64,000 bases of DNA from Taeniopygia guttata (GCF_048771995.1 NC_133027.1:13574001-13638000); one strand, 5' to 3'; counted from the first letter of the stretch, positions 1-14,765 are shown. Made by a program: numbers and translations. Notes: generated by a model not told the origin, from the sequence alone.

Positions 1-1530
1 AAATGTTCCTGTGTAAACACGGAGATTTTCTTTTATTGTTTTCTTAGAAAACACTTCAAGAATAATCTTAAAGACCTTAAAATTAGGGGTGTTTATTGTA
101 TCACAACAAAAATTAACACTCTTGAAAATGTCAACTTTATAAAGTAATATAACAGAAAAATCAGGAAATAACCTTACACGTGATGAGTGCCACAAGATGG
201 CACTGCTTCATACCATCAGCTCGATTTTAAGTGTCCTAAAACTACTAACAGATTAACAGAGATGGAAAAATAAAACTAGCAAAAGATACACGTATAGGCT
301 TATAAATATAAAATTATATTTATAAATGAAAAAAAAAAAAAGTTTGCTAAATAACAGATTCTATAGAAAGAGGCTAGAACTCATTCAGCAATGCCATATT
401 TGCCTCAATATTATCCAGAGGTGGAGAGGGCCTGGAAGTACAGAACTCATTAAGATTGTCTAGTATTAAAGCTTTCATTGTGAAGTTTAAGATTGAGGAA
501 ATATTTGTCCCCACAGCATTCGACAACCTTTTTTTTTTCCTTTGAAAGATAAAATTAATCTACACTGGTTTCTCTGGTCAGAAAAAGTATTTTGCAGAAG
601 AAAGGAATTCTGTAGCACAGGCACTTAGATATTTGTGCAGAGTGTGTGTATTAACATTATTGACAGGCCTAAGAAGAATTGTACCCAAGCTTCCCAAAAC
701 AACAGCATGACACAGAGCACTGTGTTTGCATCCCAGAGAACAGGAATTTGTTTCAAGTTGGGAGAAAGCTGGATCAAAAGAAATTCTTGGACACACCCAA
801 TACATTCAGTTTGGTATTGCTGGTTAAAACTTAAGACAGCTGATGTTTATTGAGACGTAGAAAGTTGTGCCTCTGCTATTAGTGGGTTGCTCCATAAAGC
901 TCAATTAGCTTTATTACTCACATTCCTTCATTAATGTCAAGATCAATTTTACCTGAAAGGTCTTGTCCTACACCTTCTTTGCATTTCTCAGGGAACACTG
1001 TGTTCCCAAAGGCCTATGGAAGAAGGCAATCATTCCCACTGACTTCCCTGGGAAAATGTGGGCCATTAAATCTCTGCCAGGTTAGAAGTCTAGCAGTACA
1101 GCCTGTCTTTATGTCAAAGCAGCGGAGGACAACTTTCTCTCTTGTGGGAAACTGTCAATTTACAATATCTTTCAGCCATGTCTTAGAAAAACATGCCTAG
1201 GACATTTGACTGAGTTTTGAGTTGTAATTCATCACAAGTAGAGCCATGGCTTCAAATAAAGCCAAAGATAAAAGGAAAATCTATGCTGAATTTAAAGCGA
1301 TGTCTGAAATGCTTTCCTTTTTGGATTATTTAAATATTCTACCCATATTTTTTTCTACCTCTGTATTTGGAACATGCAGGAAAATAAAATATTTAGCTAT
1401 GAAATTTGCATGTTTGTGTACAACAATATTACCTCAAGTATGAAACAACAAATTCAATAAGCATTGCTAGAAGCTTTCTAAAAAGTATTCATTTGGCATT
1501 TTAAAATATTTCCCAGCCCTTTCTTAATAA

Positions 1531-1812
1531 TAGAATCATTTAGGTTGGAAAAGATCTTAAGGCTGAGTTCAACCATCAACCCAGAACTGCCAAGTCCAGC
1601 ATTAAACCATGTGCCTAAGCACCACATCTACATGCCTGCAGGGATGGTGACTCACTTCCCTGTCCCAACGTTTGCCAGCTCTTCCAGTGAATAGATTTTT
1701 CCTCATATCCAATCTAAACCTACCCTGGTGCAACCTGAGGCCATTTCCCGTAGTCCTGTTGCTTGTTACTTGGGAAAAGAGATTGACACTCACACCACCA
1801 CCCACCGTGGTG
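1531..1812 (-). mobile_element. CR1 LINE 3'-end fragment
   Basis: Reading the plus strand, the sequence follows the reverse complement of the avian CR1 3' region: the AGAATCATTTAGGTTGGAAA terminal block, then the segments about the legs CCTAAGCACCACATCT, CCTGGTGCAACCTGAGGCCA and the pyrimidine-rich CTGTTGCTTG block. The copy is 5'-truncated to about 280 bp and visibly diverged, so it is old and non-mobile. Identity is by recall of the CR1 consensus. Confidence 0.85.
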
Positions 1813-4800
1813 AAGTGCACTGGCACAGTCTGTCTTGAAAAGCTATGACTTCATTGATCAAAGTCTGTTCACCTCTACTACTGGGGAAAAGATTTTCAGG
1901 CATTATTTTAGCAGCCTTCATGAAGAAGGAAAGCAGAAAAAAAAAAAACCAAAAAAGGGGGAGTAGCATCAGGGGTTTTGGAATACTTTAATCTATTAAA
2001 GATAGGAAGCGAATAATAAATGTGAATCTTGGCAAAGGGTTCCTCAACTCAGATCTTTATGGATTTTCTGGGAAGGGAGGAGAGACAGGAGGGGGGAAAA
2101 ACAAACATAGTGTTTGGAAGATTGGCTCAGGACCCAGAAATATGTTTGTAGAGAGTTCCTATTCTGCAGATAGTCCAGCCTTGTCATGTCTCTAAGCAAC
2201 AAGATCTATAAAATGCACTTGCAGTAACAGAGATTAAATTGCATCAAATGTGCATAAATTTTAAGCCAGATCTGAATCTTTATTTAATGATTGCTTTCTT
2301 GTCACAGTAAGTAGGGGAATAAATATTGTCATGGCTTTAAGACCCTCATAAAGCTTATTATTTTTAAATAGTCATATTATATCTAGAAATACTTATATTC
2401 AGAGTTCTGAGTAATGCTCAAAATTGTGGGCAATGCCCTTTACCTGAAAAATTCACCTCTTGATATTTTGCAGAGGATAGCGCTGGCACAATGTTGAAAT
2501 CTCTGGATTATGGAATATTCATTTGCGTTATACTTTTATGTAAAATACATCTTTTTTCCAGTGCTTGTGAGCTAAATGAATGAAACATTTACATAAATAG
2601 TAATAAATGCATACTTTAAATCCAGAAATATATTGAGTTGAATTATGAAAAAAAAAAATCATAATTCTGTTAGAAGTACACTTCTAAATTGCCACATGCA
2701 AATAAGAAGCATGTTACGTCTATTCCATGTATATTTATAGATGTACATAATTCTATTTATTTTTAATGAAAAATATCACAAATTAGATTTAAATCTTTCT
2801 GGTAATTCACAACATTCATTAAAAACTGTACAAGAAACAAAATAATATTTTAAAATGGAAAACCAATGTTTTGAAGATTAGGAATAAACCAGTATTTATT
2901 GGACATGAAAATTTGACACTTTTTTGTCTTTTTATACCTGCATTAAAGTAACTGGTAACATTTCAATATGACTAAATAAGTTGACTATAATTGATTGAAT
3001 TTTACAGCACAGAAACAGCATTCTATAGCACAGAATAGAGAGGAGATAGCAACAGCATATTAAAAAGTAGTAGAAGAGAAGACAGTACAGCATTTTAATA
3101 TGTCAAGTGACATATTAAAAGGTGTGAATTTTGCCATCATGATAAAGTTGGTGCTATTGGAGATATGGGAGTTTTATTTATTTATTAAATATGCCAAGGT
3201 AGGTGTATAGCAACAACATTCTGACTGGGAACACTGGAGGTCAATGTGTACTCAATACAATTTGCTATACAACTCTACATAGAACAATGCAAATTAGCTC
3301 AGCTAGACAGGAACCTGGAGAGAGTTCAGTGTCTGTACCTCACTTGATAAAGTTTCTTTCATTGATAACATCCTTTGGACTGGATAATCTTGTCAAACAA
3401 TAATAAACACCAAGCACACATACAGACTCCTACAGAAGCATAGGTGCCTCCATCTTGAGCTGAATTCTATCCCAGATGTATTTCTAGAAGACCATTAGAG
3501 AGCTGATGTGATTGTCCATGCCTTGACTTCTAGGATTGTTAGAAAGGTGTCCCTACCTGCCGTTACAGAATGGCCTGGATCACCTTTGTATCTGACACAT
3601 GTCTTCAAGGCTTCTAAATATGCAAGACATCCAAAAAACCAGTGGATATGTATGTGTGAGCAAGTGAACAGAGATTATTTTGAGTTTCAGTATCCCTTTA
3701 TAGCACAAAAATGGCTTAGCAAGCACCCAACATCTATCATTTTCCTGGCACCAAATAGCTTTAGTGCCCTTCCTTTTCCCCCTTTCTTTTGTTGAATGCC
3801 TTACATAATCTGGTCTCTGCTTTCAGATAGTTCAAATGGCATTCATCTGTCCTATTTTACACGTTTTATATGATCTGATCTTGTAGAATAATTTTCTAGT
3901 CAAGGAGGCTATGACAGATTTTTAGACTGCAATTAAGTGCGTCCTAAAGTATGTGGTCAAAATAGGTCAGATGAATCACATGCCCATTTCTCCTGATTGT
4001 TTATACAGTATGGCTAACTCAGGTGTACACATCTAAAGTCAGGTCAGATGAATCATGCAGTGTGGTATCCCTCAAGGACAGAATTGGAGGGAGGAGCTGC
4101 ATTCCTTCCAAAGTGACTTGTTACCACAGTGTTGTCAGAAGTCAGAAAGATTAATTCCACTTGCATGTTTGTACGAAATATGATCATCATTTTGCATGTT
4201 GTTATTTGTAAGTCTCAATAAGTGAAAAGTTTTACCATGGGAAAATAGGTATATAATCATCAATATTCAACTGAGCATTTTAAAATTATTTGGTTTAAAA
4301 GATGCAGATAATCATGCTTTCACAGTATTAGTCTCAAACATATGGCACAAAATTTATTGGCTTTATGTCTTTCTGCCATTCTGAACACAGGAGAACAGCA
4401 AGCATTTATGCAGCACAAGGGGGACCAAATAGACAATGACTTATTATGCATAAAACCTAGCAGTGCAAGGTCCATGCCTCACATAAATTAATCATTTAAA
4501 AAGGCTTGAATTTACACAGCTGGTTTATACCAGAATAATTATGATTATCATATGATTATTTTGTTCTGGTACTAGAAGTCCTAGACCTAAATTTAATCTG
4601 TCCTCTAAACAAAGACTGAGCGTTGAATAAGGCCTTGCTGGGATGAATATTTTAGCAAGTGCTTTGTTCAGCATAGAATAATTCTTTTCACTTTTTGATC
4701 CAATTCATCAAATCTTCCTTTATGCAAATACAATTCCAAGTGAAACTGGATTGTACACAGATCAGTAAAATGATGGAAGTTAAAAATAACTGGCAGTATC

Positions 4801-5985
4801 TAAAAGTTCATCAAAAAGGAGCAGAAGAAAGAATAGAAAGCAGTGATGAAGGGGATGAGGGAGCTTCACTGTCAAACTGGCTTTGGTGTCAAGAAAATGC
4901 CACGTTTACTGCTAGGCAATAAATTACTTCATATGGCCATAACATATGTGTATTCAAGTTGCTACAGCTCAAGGGACTGAACAACCACAGAATGACAGGA
5001 AAGTTGAAAATACCTTCCTGATGGAGTTGAGGACCAAGAAATCCTTAAAGAAGGAAAAGACATGGAGGACTAAACCTGAATATCCTTCAAAGGTAGTTCA
5101 GAAGAACTTCATGAGTTCAGATTTGTGCCAGTTCTTGTGCAGCATGGAGGTATACACATATCCTTAGCCAGAGGACTGTGAAGTATCTATTAGTCAGACA
5201 AAAGATGAGAGAAACCTTTAGAATCTAAATATTACATAAATGTTACTAGTATTTACACAAAAACTGTTTTCTAAACCTTTGTGGCAGTATTGTTTACCTT
5301 TGCTTGTGTGCCTTCTTAATAAGAAGGCTGCTCACTTTTTAGCAACTCCCAGTTGGATGACCTGGTTCTACATCCCCACAGCCTGGAATTTGCAAGAGTT
5401 GGACACCACAGTAATAGATTAAAGTTAAGTTATATTTAACACCTTTCTATTTCTTTCACATGAATGGAAAACCAAGAGACCCAGAAAAAAAAGCTTCATA
5501 GACAAGAAAAAGATAGCAAAAATAATCTGTGGTTTGCAGTATTCAGGGAGATGTGAGTCTTTATTAAAAGAGAATCTTATATGCCTTAAGAATTATTTTT
5601 GGCTCTACTTTTAAAGCACATTAATGACTGCAAATGACTGTTACAATTGTAACATGGCATTTTTTGTGGCACCTCCATGCATTCTATATTATCTATAACT
5701 ATTGTGTCACTGGGAAAGTTGAGAATATTGAATTTTACTGTCTTAAATTTTGCATCCTAGCTTTTTTCACAAAAAAGAAAAAAAAAAAAAAGGAAACACA
5801 GGGAAAATAGCTTTGAACATGTATTCAAATGAAAGATAGTATCTATAAAAAAGATCATCTTGAAATAAGCCAGTAGACCTCCCAGGAATGTTCTATTACA
5901 AATATTGTCACAGTTGGAATGAATACCTCCTGCAGCCTAAGCCTGCTACCATAACTGGTCTTACTCTATTACAAGGCATCCAAAA

Positions 5986-6025
5986 GCAAAAAAAAAAAAA
6001 AAAAAAAGAAAAAGAAAAAAAAAAA
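5986..6025. repeat. A-rich simple repeat
   Basis: About 40 bases are nearly all A with scattered G. No LINE or SINE body was recognised directly upstream, so it is treated as simple sequence and not as the tail of a retrocopy. Confidence 0.7.
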
Positions 6026-8472
6026 GTAGCGACATTTTAACAACGTGCGATGACTCTTAAGGGCTGTCCTCATTGACTATGACACAAACATCTAATGTTC
6101 CTAGTGTCGCTTTCTACAATCAGCACTTTAGTATGTGCAGTAATTTTATTTTTTTTTTTTTTAAGGACATCCTATTTCACTAGATCTTTTGTAAGGGCTT
6201 TTCAGAACTGTTGCACAGAAGTTGCCAAGACCCTCATTTGCCAGTTCTTTGAACAGTTAAGCCTTCTCTCAAGTGACCTCTCTGGTCGCAGTTAGGCCAC
6301 CAGCCCTACACTCTGTTCCTTTTCTTTTAGCATGCTTATAAACAAGAGTAACTGCAAATGTGTATCTATAAAGAAGAAAAGCCATACAAGGTTTGATCAA
6401 GAACCAATCTGTGCCTTTCCAACTGCCTACAAACATTCAACTTGTGACAGACCTCACACTACATTCAAATATCTGGAGCGCCACATATGGATCTCTGAGG
6501 CAAAAAGTGATGAACTGCTCCTGCAGGCATTTGCAGGTCTGACAGAAACACTGGCCTGTGATGAAGATTTAGAACAGACATGTACAAAAAAGAGCCACTG
6601 GATTTTTAAGCAGCTGTTAGGAAAAGTAATTACTACTTTCTGACATAACCAGTGGGAAGACAGAATTTAGGAGCTTTGCTTTTCTCAGAAAACTTTTTGC
6701 TTGAGCCTAAGAGACACTAAATTCCATTAAACCTCTTGTTTCTAACAGAAATATACTGTTCAATAATTATAACAGGACTGCATTTTGCTGGCCTTGGCCA
6801 TGTGGCGCCATGGCAGGGGCCATGACTGACCCTGTTCCCCCATCCTGGGCTCTGGCACTGGGGAGCAGGGCTGGCAGAGTGAGGCTACCCTCGGTGCTCC
6901 CCAAACCAACCCCTGCCCCACACCCTGCTGCTCCACGAGACTCTGTTTGAAACACAGAGACTCCCAGCCCTTCTGCAGAAAATGACTGGAAGAAGCTGAA
7001 TATGCTGTGTCCTTTGCAGGGGACCTCCTTTGCAGCTTTGATCCCAAGGAGATGCTGGGCTGGCAGACAGAGCTCTGCTCCCACCCTCCGTGGGCACCAG
7101 GAAGGTGTTGACAGTTTGTGCTCATCACCAGGCTGGAGCAGAGAGCCTCTTCCCTGTTCCTAGAATGGACTTGATTTGTAGAGGCTTGCTCTAAAATTAT
7201 AGTAATTTTAAGGAAAGGTTTAAACCAAGGCCGTAGGAAGCACAACTGATGAAATATTGTGGTATCTGTGAAATAAAGTGGGGATTTTGAGAACTACTTT
7301 CCAGATTAAGATGTCTAATTTCAGCCTCAGCCACAAATACAACTTGCAGTTATCACTACAAGCATCACCTATATGTTTTGAGGTGACAACTGCTACAGAA
7401 AAATAAAATTCTATAATCACAATATGATTTTGTGAAACACATTGTGAAATTTCTTCTTTTTCTTTCCTTCATGGCACATATCACTGCTATAGCTATGTCA
7501 ATTATCCCAGCCCTTTATTGCTGTTCTTAGCAACTTGTCCAGGCCATGATTAACCATTATGGCTTGCTGAGATGCACATAGCACACCACAGTACTAATGC
7601 TCCAGCTGTGAGTGGGAAATCAGGGATGGATTTTTCCTTACTGCATGCAGGTAGTAATTAAAGCAACCAGAGATTTTCTTCATTGGATTCTCCCATGGCT
7701 CCCTGAAGTTCCACTCCCAAACTTTATTAAAACACAATATGTGCAATGTTTTTCTGTGCGAGGTATAAAGTCCCCTTGAGAACAATTGCTTGTGAAGTGA
7801 TGGGCTTTTGTTGTGCTTTAAAGTAGTTTTAATATTTCTGTATATACAGGAACACACGTCACTGTACACATGCAAGTACTTTGTTTGCAGTTTGGGTTTT
7901 ATCAGCCTGCGCTAACATAAACATACCCTTGACAGTTATGTGACTATGTAGATACAGTATCATAACATTTTAAGACTTCAAAGATGAATTCTCACTATTA
8001 GAGGGTTTTTGGGGTTCTGTTATGTGCACAAAAAATGGTTACAACCAGAAGGAAAGGGAATCAGAATGCTCAGGTTTATTTAAGAAAATCTAATTAATAT
8101 TGCTGCTCGTTTTCAGTTCTTACTTTGCAACTTCATGCTTCATGTTTTCTACATAAAATCTCCTCTTGGTATATTTGTGACTTTTCTAAACACTGCAGAC
8201 TAAAAGTTCAGTTCAGTACCAGCTAACTTTGCCTTCTATCTTTTTTTTCTATGACAAGAACGTGTGCACATGTGTTTCCTGCTCGAGGTGAGATTCATAT
8301 TTACAGGATATGGAAAGTTAGCATGACAAAAGTAATGACTGTGTAGAAGGAAACTCACTTTCGTTAGCAGGCATCCTATTTACTGCCACCTCCCATGATA
8401 TGTCACATGACATTTTAGACACCAAAGTTCTTTTAGTGAAAACTTCCTGCACAGAAAATGGAAACTTTGACC

Positions 8473-8581
8473 AAAAAAAATCCCCCAAAAAACCAAAAAG
8501 CAAACCCCCCCAAAAAAACCAAAACAAAACAAAACAAAAAAAAAAAAAAAACCAAAAAAAAACCCACCAAAAAAGCCACAA
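8473..8581. repeat. A/C-only low-complexity tract
   Basis: Roughly 110 bases consist almost entirely of A and C, with runs of A interrupted by C2-C7 and one AAAAC tandem. The other strand is thus T/G-only with several G runs. It gives rise to low-complexity lysine/proline-like and phenylalanine/glycine-like frames that are not genes. Confidence 0.8.
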
Positions 8582-11500
8582 GCTGAGTTTACCCTGGGAA
8601 AAAAATTTATCAACAAGATCTTTCCTCAGATCTACCCACCCAGCTTACTGAGCACATTGATCACATATGAACTTGATCACAGAGGATTATGAAGAATTAT
8701 TTGGTATAATTTAAAAAAGCCCACTTATTCTTTTAAACCCACTGCATTCTACTCACTGAGAGGACTGGTTGTCTTCAAAATACTTTTTACTAAACCTTTT
8801 AATTATGACTTAAGATAAATTTTTCTGGCAGTGGCTGAGGAAGGATTCCTGGATAGAGGAGTAACATCCAGTGGCATTGGACAATGATTCTCACCAGCTA
8901 TCTGTAGGATTACTGTGGGACAAAGAAGGACAGCAGTAAGTTCGCATTAATAAATCCTCATAAAATGGACCCAGAGGCACAATCACTGTGTTGGAGACAC
9001 CACATTCAAGCCAGTGGCTGGGTTCATAACAATGGGGGAACTGGAGGGCTCACAGTTACTCTGCCTACAGATAAGCACCCCAAGAACTGGAAATTTAAGG
9101 GAAATAATTTTCCATGCACTTAACTCTCCTACACGTCCTCTGCACTAAAAAACTGGGCTCAATGTGATTGCAACTCAAAGCACTGAAATTAATATAAAAC
9201 CAGGAGAAATTCCCATGAATTAGTGCAAATTGATGCTTTTACTTTGCAAAAAATATTTTTAGGGTTTCCAGAAAACAGTAAGAAAATAACTATTAATTTA
9301 GTGCTGCAAGAAGTGGCAAGCTTTGCTTTTAAAATGGAAGTTTTGGATACTGATTTCACCCCAGAATCACCTGCAACCATTTTTTTTACAAGGACTATAA
9401 TACTAAAATTTAACAGGATGTCATTTACCCACATGATAAATTATATCTTGTGAAGCAAGATTTGACCATAAGTCAGCTCATATGAATGACTGAATTTAGA
9501 ATCATGGAATAATATTCTTCTCTGCCCTGTGATGCATGAATTTAATTTTGAACAGGTGTACGGATCACTGAAAATGACCATTTCCAGGGTTATGGAAGAG
9601 CTTGCCACCAATTAAAAACCACTGAGTGCACCTGAATATAGGAACAAAAAGGCTGAGAATCAGCATAAAGATGTGAAGTTCTAGCTTCAGGGAGAAAAAA
9701 AGTGTGAATGGTTCACTAGTTACTAAAATAGATTGAGTGTTACAACAGCAAGAGCTTGTAGACGTTACTTGTGTAATAAAAATATGGGTGGTAGCAAATT
9801 ATATTGCTGTGAAGAGCAGATGAGGAAAGACGCCTACTGAAACCTGATGCTGCCTTTGAACTTTAAAATTTTGACTTAATAAGCTTTGCAGTGGCGCTGC
9901 TTAGCAAAGAGCTGTCACGAAGGGCAGATTTGTTTCACAGCAGAATTGCTTTATTAAAAATCCTCAGCATTTCCATAAAGTCCTGATTCAGAAACAGAAG
10001 GAGGAGTTACACTGAACTTGACTGCTGACCTGACAGTGAGAATGAAGCTATTGTGCCCAGGACTGAATATGCATATCTGTGCTTCTCCCCGAGCTCCACA
10101 GGGCAGTTCCCCTCCAAGGGAGAGGAACCCTTTAGAGAGCTGAAAGCTGCTACTGCCAGATGCAGAAACCCTGGAACAGACCCTAAACTCTGTAGGTTTC
10201 ATGGCCATTAATAGGTTAAAATACAACTTTTAACCTTCTCCTTTTTTTCCCCTCTGTTTGCTGTAGGGTAATCAATGGACTGCAAGCCATGTGCAGCAGC
10301 GTGGCCCATGGCGTCATCTTTGTGCTATTCAGCAAACTGCAAGCTAGATGTGCTCAATTAATAGTGAAGATTGTCAGGGAAGCAGAGCTGGAAACGCTTA
10401 TTTGATACTGCATTAATTGAACCTGCTTGTTTGAATAAAATACTAATTACCTCACTGACTCTTTTGCATTAAGCCTTCTCTTTATGCGTGCTTTACTTGG
10501 TGGGAAGGAGTTGGTACAATTCAGCACAAAATGTGATACAAACTAATGCTTGGGAAGGAAAAAAACTCTAATGGCACATTAAGTGTTGTCAATTGCATGG
10601 CTTTCTCTATTATTGCTGAGCTTTCAGGATAAAGAAAATACCATCTGTAATCATGACTGCACAAATAGAACACACACAGAAAGGAAGTTCATTCCCTCAT
10701 CTTGAACCTCAGAAAAAGGCAAGGCTCTTTTCTGCTCTGCATGTGTTACTAGGAAGACTAGCATGCAACTAAATCACTTTTTTCCCCAGATTTTAACTGA
10801 ATTTCAAACTCTGTGATGCAGATAGATCTGCTTGTGATTTGATCTGGTGATCATGACAAGAAAAGCTATTTTACTTGACTTCTGTGCCATCCTTGAGACA
10901 CAGAGGCTGTCTTTTTAAGGAAATTTTTTAATCCTTTTTCAACTTTCATCGTAATGGAAGCTGTCGTGCAGTTAAGCATTTTCTTGTTAAGGCTGCACTG
11001 AAACAGAGCTCTAGGTTCTAACAGATCCTTCTAAAAGGGATACCAGCAGTAGTAACCACTTATTTTAAGCAAAGACATGCAGAAAATACACTGAAAGACT
11101 TAAAGAATATGCTTTGTTCCATTTTTATGTTTCATTTGTTTTATGCAAAATCAATTGTTCCATAATTCAGAGCCCAATTGCTCCTCTAACAACTGTATGA
11201 ACAGAACTTTTGTCATAGGAGAAATAGTTTTCTATTGTCACCTATTAATGAGCTAGAAAAGACTTTGCATAACCTGTTGTCTGAAAAATACTTTATTTTG
11301 CAATGAAGTGACGAACTGAAATCACTCTACAAGTAGAACTACAGGATGTCTATTTAGGACCATTGCAAGAAGCAATGTCAATGCAATGAGACCCTCTGAG
11401 TTCTTGTCACCAGTGGTGAGAAGCCCCTCTCCCTAGAATGAAAGTTCAAGGCAACATCATCATGGAAGATGGCTTTGTGGGCTTTGGCTCTCCAAAGATA

Positions 11501-11729
11501 AAACAGGGAGCGGGATGAGATTAGGAAAGGTGATGTTATTGGGTAAACAGAAGAAAGTGAGATGGCAAAAGATATTTATTTCTTAATCATAGCATTTGAT
11601 GGGAAAAATGAGGGAAAGATTTACTATCTGTTGATCATCTCTACTAGGTGGGAACTAATAGTAGCTCTCTAAGGCCTTTGAGAAGTTATCAAGAAGACCC
11701 ATCCCTTCTGCAGCCCTGAAGGCCAAGTT

Positions 11730-11816
11730 ATATGGAGCCCTGAGCAACATGACCTTGTGGAATTAGATGATTTTTAAGGTCCCTTCTAACCCAAACCACT
11801 CTGTGATTGATTCTAA
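11730..11816 (+). mobile_element. CR1 LINE 3'-terminal fragment
   Basis: Contains the CR1 tail motifs: a TTAGATGAT block, AAGGTCCCTTCTAACCC, and the terminal CTGTGATTGATTCT octamer-like repeat. It is only about 85 bp, diverged, and directly followed by a second CR1 fragment in the same orientation. Confidence 0.75.
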
Positions 11817-11818
11817 GA

Positions 11819-12105
11819 GAGGGACAGGCTCTCCTGGGTGGTACATGACAAGCGGAGGAGTTTCAACACATGCATGCTGAAAGCAGAAGTTCAGACTGGT
11901 TGTAAGGCAGTGTCCTGAACACGAGGACAGTCACAAGCAGAACAGCTTTCACACAGAGGCTGTGCACTTTACTTCCTTGAGGGTTTTCAAGATCCAACTG
12001 GAAAAACACCAGAGCAACATGGTCTGAGTTAACCCTACTTGGAACAGGATGCTGGGCTAGAAACTCCCTGAGGTCCCTTCCAACAAGAATTATTTTATGA
12101 TCCTG
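11819..12105 (+). mobile_element. CR1 LINE 3'-end fragment, head-to-tail with the preceding one
   Basis: Begins with the CAGGCTCTCCTGGGTGGT segment of CR1 and runs through CCTTGAGGGTTTTCAAGATC and CCCTGAGGTCCCTTCCAAC to the tail. It is more diverged in its middle. With its neighbour it makes a tandem of two 5'-truncated CR1 ends, either two insertions near the same tail or an internal rearrangement. Confidence 0.8.
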
Positions 12106-14765
12106 AGAGACTATGATTTTCCACTTTTTTGTGGACACAGGTCTTTTTCAACACATAAATGAACCTTCCATTTATCCTTATCATTGACTCAGAATTAATT
12201 AGTGTTCATTATAAACATCTGTTTGACTGCTGACTATTGACTTTCCATAATTATCACTGTATTTACCTTTCAGTTTAGTGATATTTTATTTCATTTACAC
12301 ATAGATTCAATGCTTGTAAGGAGATATGTAAGGTTATTTAGTGAACACAGAAGAGCATGTTCAGCTATTCTAGTTCAGATTCCAGAAAAGGCCAAAATAC
12401 TTTACTAAGAATAAGGATATTTACTTTTTTTTTTTTTAATAGTTTTAACATCATCTAGCCAAAGGATAGTATATGAGCTATAATAATTCTAATTCTAATA
12501 AGACAGAAAAAAGGATAATGCCCTTTCGGGAAGTGAGGAAAGCATTATCTCAACGTTCCTAACACATCTATTGTTGTGCTGTTTGTATTACATGCTAGAA
12601 AAATTATAGTCTAGGCTTGGAATGTCTAAATTGTAGAGGGATTAAATTATTTTCATGTTGGCACCATCTCAAATGGAATCTAACAGTACTGATACACTTA
12701 TATTTTCTTTGAATTTTTGCACTCCTTTTTAAAGAGGTGGCATTCCTGATTCTTCAGATTTTAGGTGAAAAAAAAAATTATAAAAATGTGAAGATTTTTT
12801 TTGGTCAAATGATGTGTAAAACAGTTTTAAACTTATCTTCCTTGTTCTCAGATAAATTTAAAAAAAGAAAAAAGAGAGAGGCCAGTCTCCTACTGGTTTG
12901 CATGTAGTATATATGTTCTACATTTTGTGAAACATGGACAAAGAGAAAAAAGGGCCCTGTAGAAAAGAACTCACTAGATTTATACCAAGTGATTTTTATA
13001 CATCCTGCTACAGAAAAGAATAGACAAATCCAAGTGACTTTGACAAAAGCTACACCATGTGCTTTAAGTTATTTGCTATAGGAGAAGAGCCAAATAATTG
13101 TAGAGAAGCTCAGTTTTTTAAGTTCCTTGAGTTTGCTGGGCACTAAGCAGATGCCTGCTCCAGGACCAATCAGCCCATCTCTCTCTACACTGCTGGCGGC
13201 TGTCACATCTACTCATATCTTCTTCTAGAGCTGACAGGGTGAGCACATCTTACTATAGTTCATTCAAAATGGAGTGACCCAGGAGAAAACTACTACTTAA
13301 ACTGTTTAATCTAACCTGCCTCATTTTGACTACAATAGCAAATCACCCCCACAAATCTTTGGGAACAATGAACAGAGGCAAGCTGTGAGTGGTGATGTGG
13401 TGGTACCAATACAATGGAACTGAGAAGATGACATCCATTCACAGCTTAATGCTCCTGCAAAGGAGGGCCTGAATCCTGCAAATCCTTTCCAAATAGCTTA
13501 TGCAAGACAGGGAATTAGACCATATTGGGTTTGATGCATTCTTTAAACAATGGTACTGCATACATATAGCATTTGCTAAAAACAGTATTTAGAGCTGCAA
13601 AATTAAGATTTTAGGAATTAGGAAATATCAGAATCAAGACTTTAATGTACATTTCCCAGTCTAGTTGGGCAACTACCGTTCTTTCTGGCTGAAAAGCAGA
13701 AGCTTGGGGAATTGGTTTATAAACAATGGGCATTCATGTATATGGATTTTGCAAAAGTTGGATCCACACTGATATAATATGGGAAATTCACAGCCTGGAT
13801 TTTCCTATTACAAAAGACAGGAATCTAATTTAGCAACCCAACTGTTACTTCAAAACACTTGTGTAATTTCCTATAACAACTGCTCATCACTTCATACATC
13901 TTCAAATTGGAGTCTTGGCCTTTTAAATTACCTACAAAGATTTCAGCTCAGTTGAAGTTTGGTGATTGCCATGTAGCAATGGAGCAAAATTAGATAGCTG
14001 AAATCTCCATTTCCATCAGTTCTGTCCTCCTCTCCTTTGAAAGAGCCTGCTGTACTCAAGGAAATCTCTACTGCTTATTTCCTGAAGCATATTCTGAATA
14101 TTGTGCTGGTCAGTAACTATATGAATGTAAATTGAAAGAAAGGTCCTAGACCACCTGAAAAGTTCAGTGGCTCAGGAGTTGCTTCAGAAACAGTTCTCTT
14201 GCTATATGTACATTAACTCCAACACAAGCACAGGAAAACTGGCTGAGGACCATTTCAATTGTCTAATTTGAATTTATTCTGGGCATAACTTAGTCCTACT
14301 GGTCAGCTGAGGAAAATAATTTTAGGAGCAGAACAACAATAGCTATCATGTTCACCATGCTGCTAGAAAAAGCTTCATTTATTGTTGCTTTGAAAGAAAC
14401 CACACAGGCCTGGCTGTTCAGAGTATTCGGACTCTGTGATTTTGATCCAGGCTGAGAGCTCTTGAGGAACACTAATTTTAAAAAGTAGGAAAGAATAATC
14501 AACTTTTATAAATAGTTCTGCATTTATAAGATATTATACACGGTACATTTCTATAAATAAGCTTTGTCCCTGATGAACTCCATAGATCTTACCAAAAATT
14601 TTTAAAAATTGTTTTGTTATACTGTGATATACCAAAGATACAGAGGTTTCTGTAAGCCACTTTCTATACCAAATGTAAAAAAAAAATTACTGGCACATAA
14701 CCACCAAAATCAGAAGACAGCAATCTGAAAAATGTCCTTTCAATGACATTCACACATGATATAAC

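Noticed and set aside
6760-7245. A 161-codon minus-strand frame in a GC-richer patch
   Set aside because: Overlapping frames of similar length occur in other phases, and there are no domains or splice context. Kept only as a compositional note.
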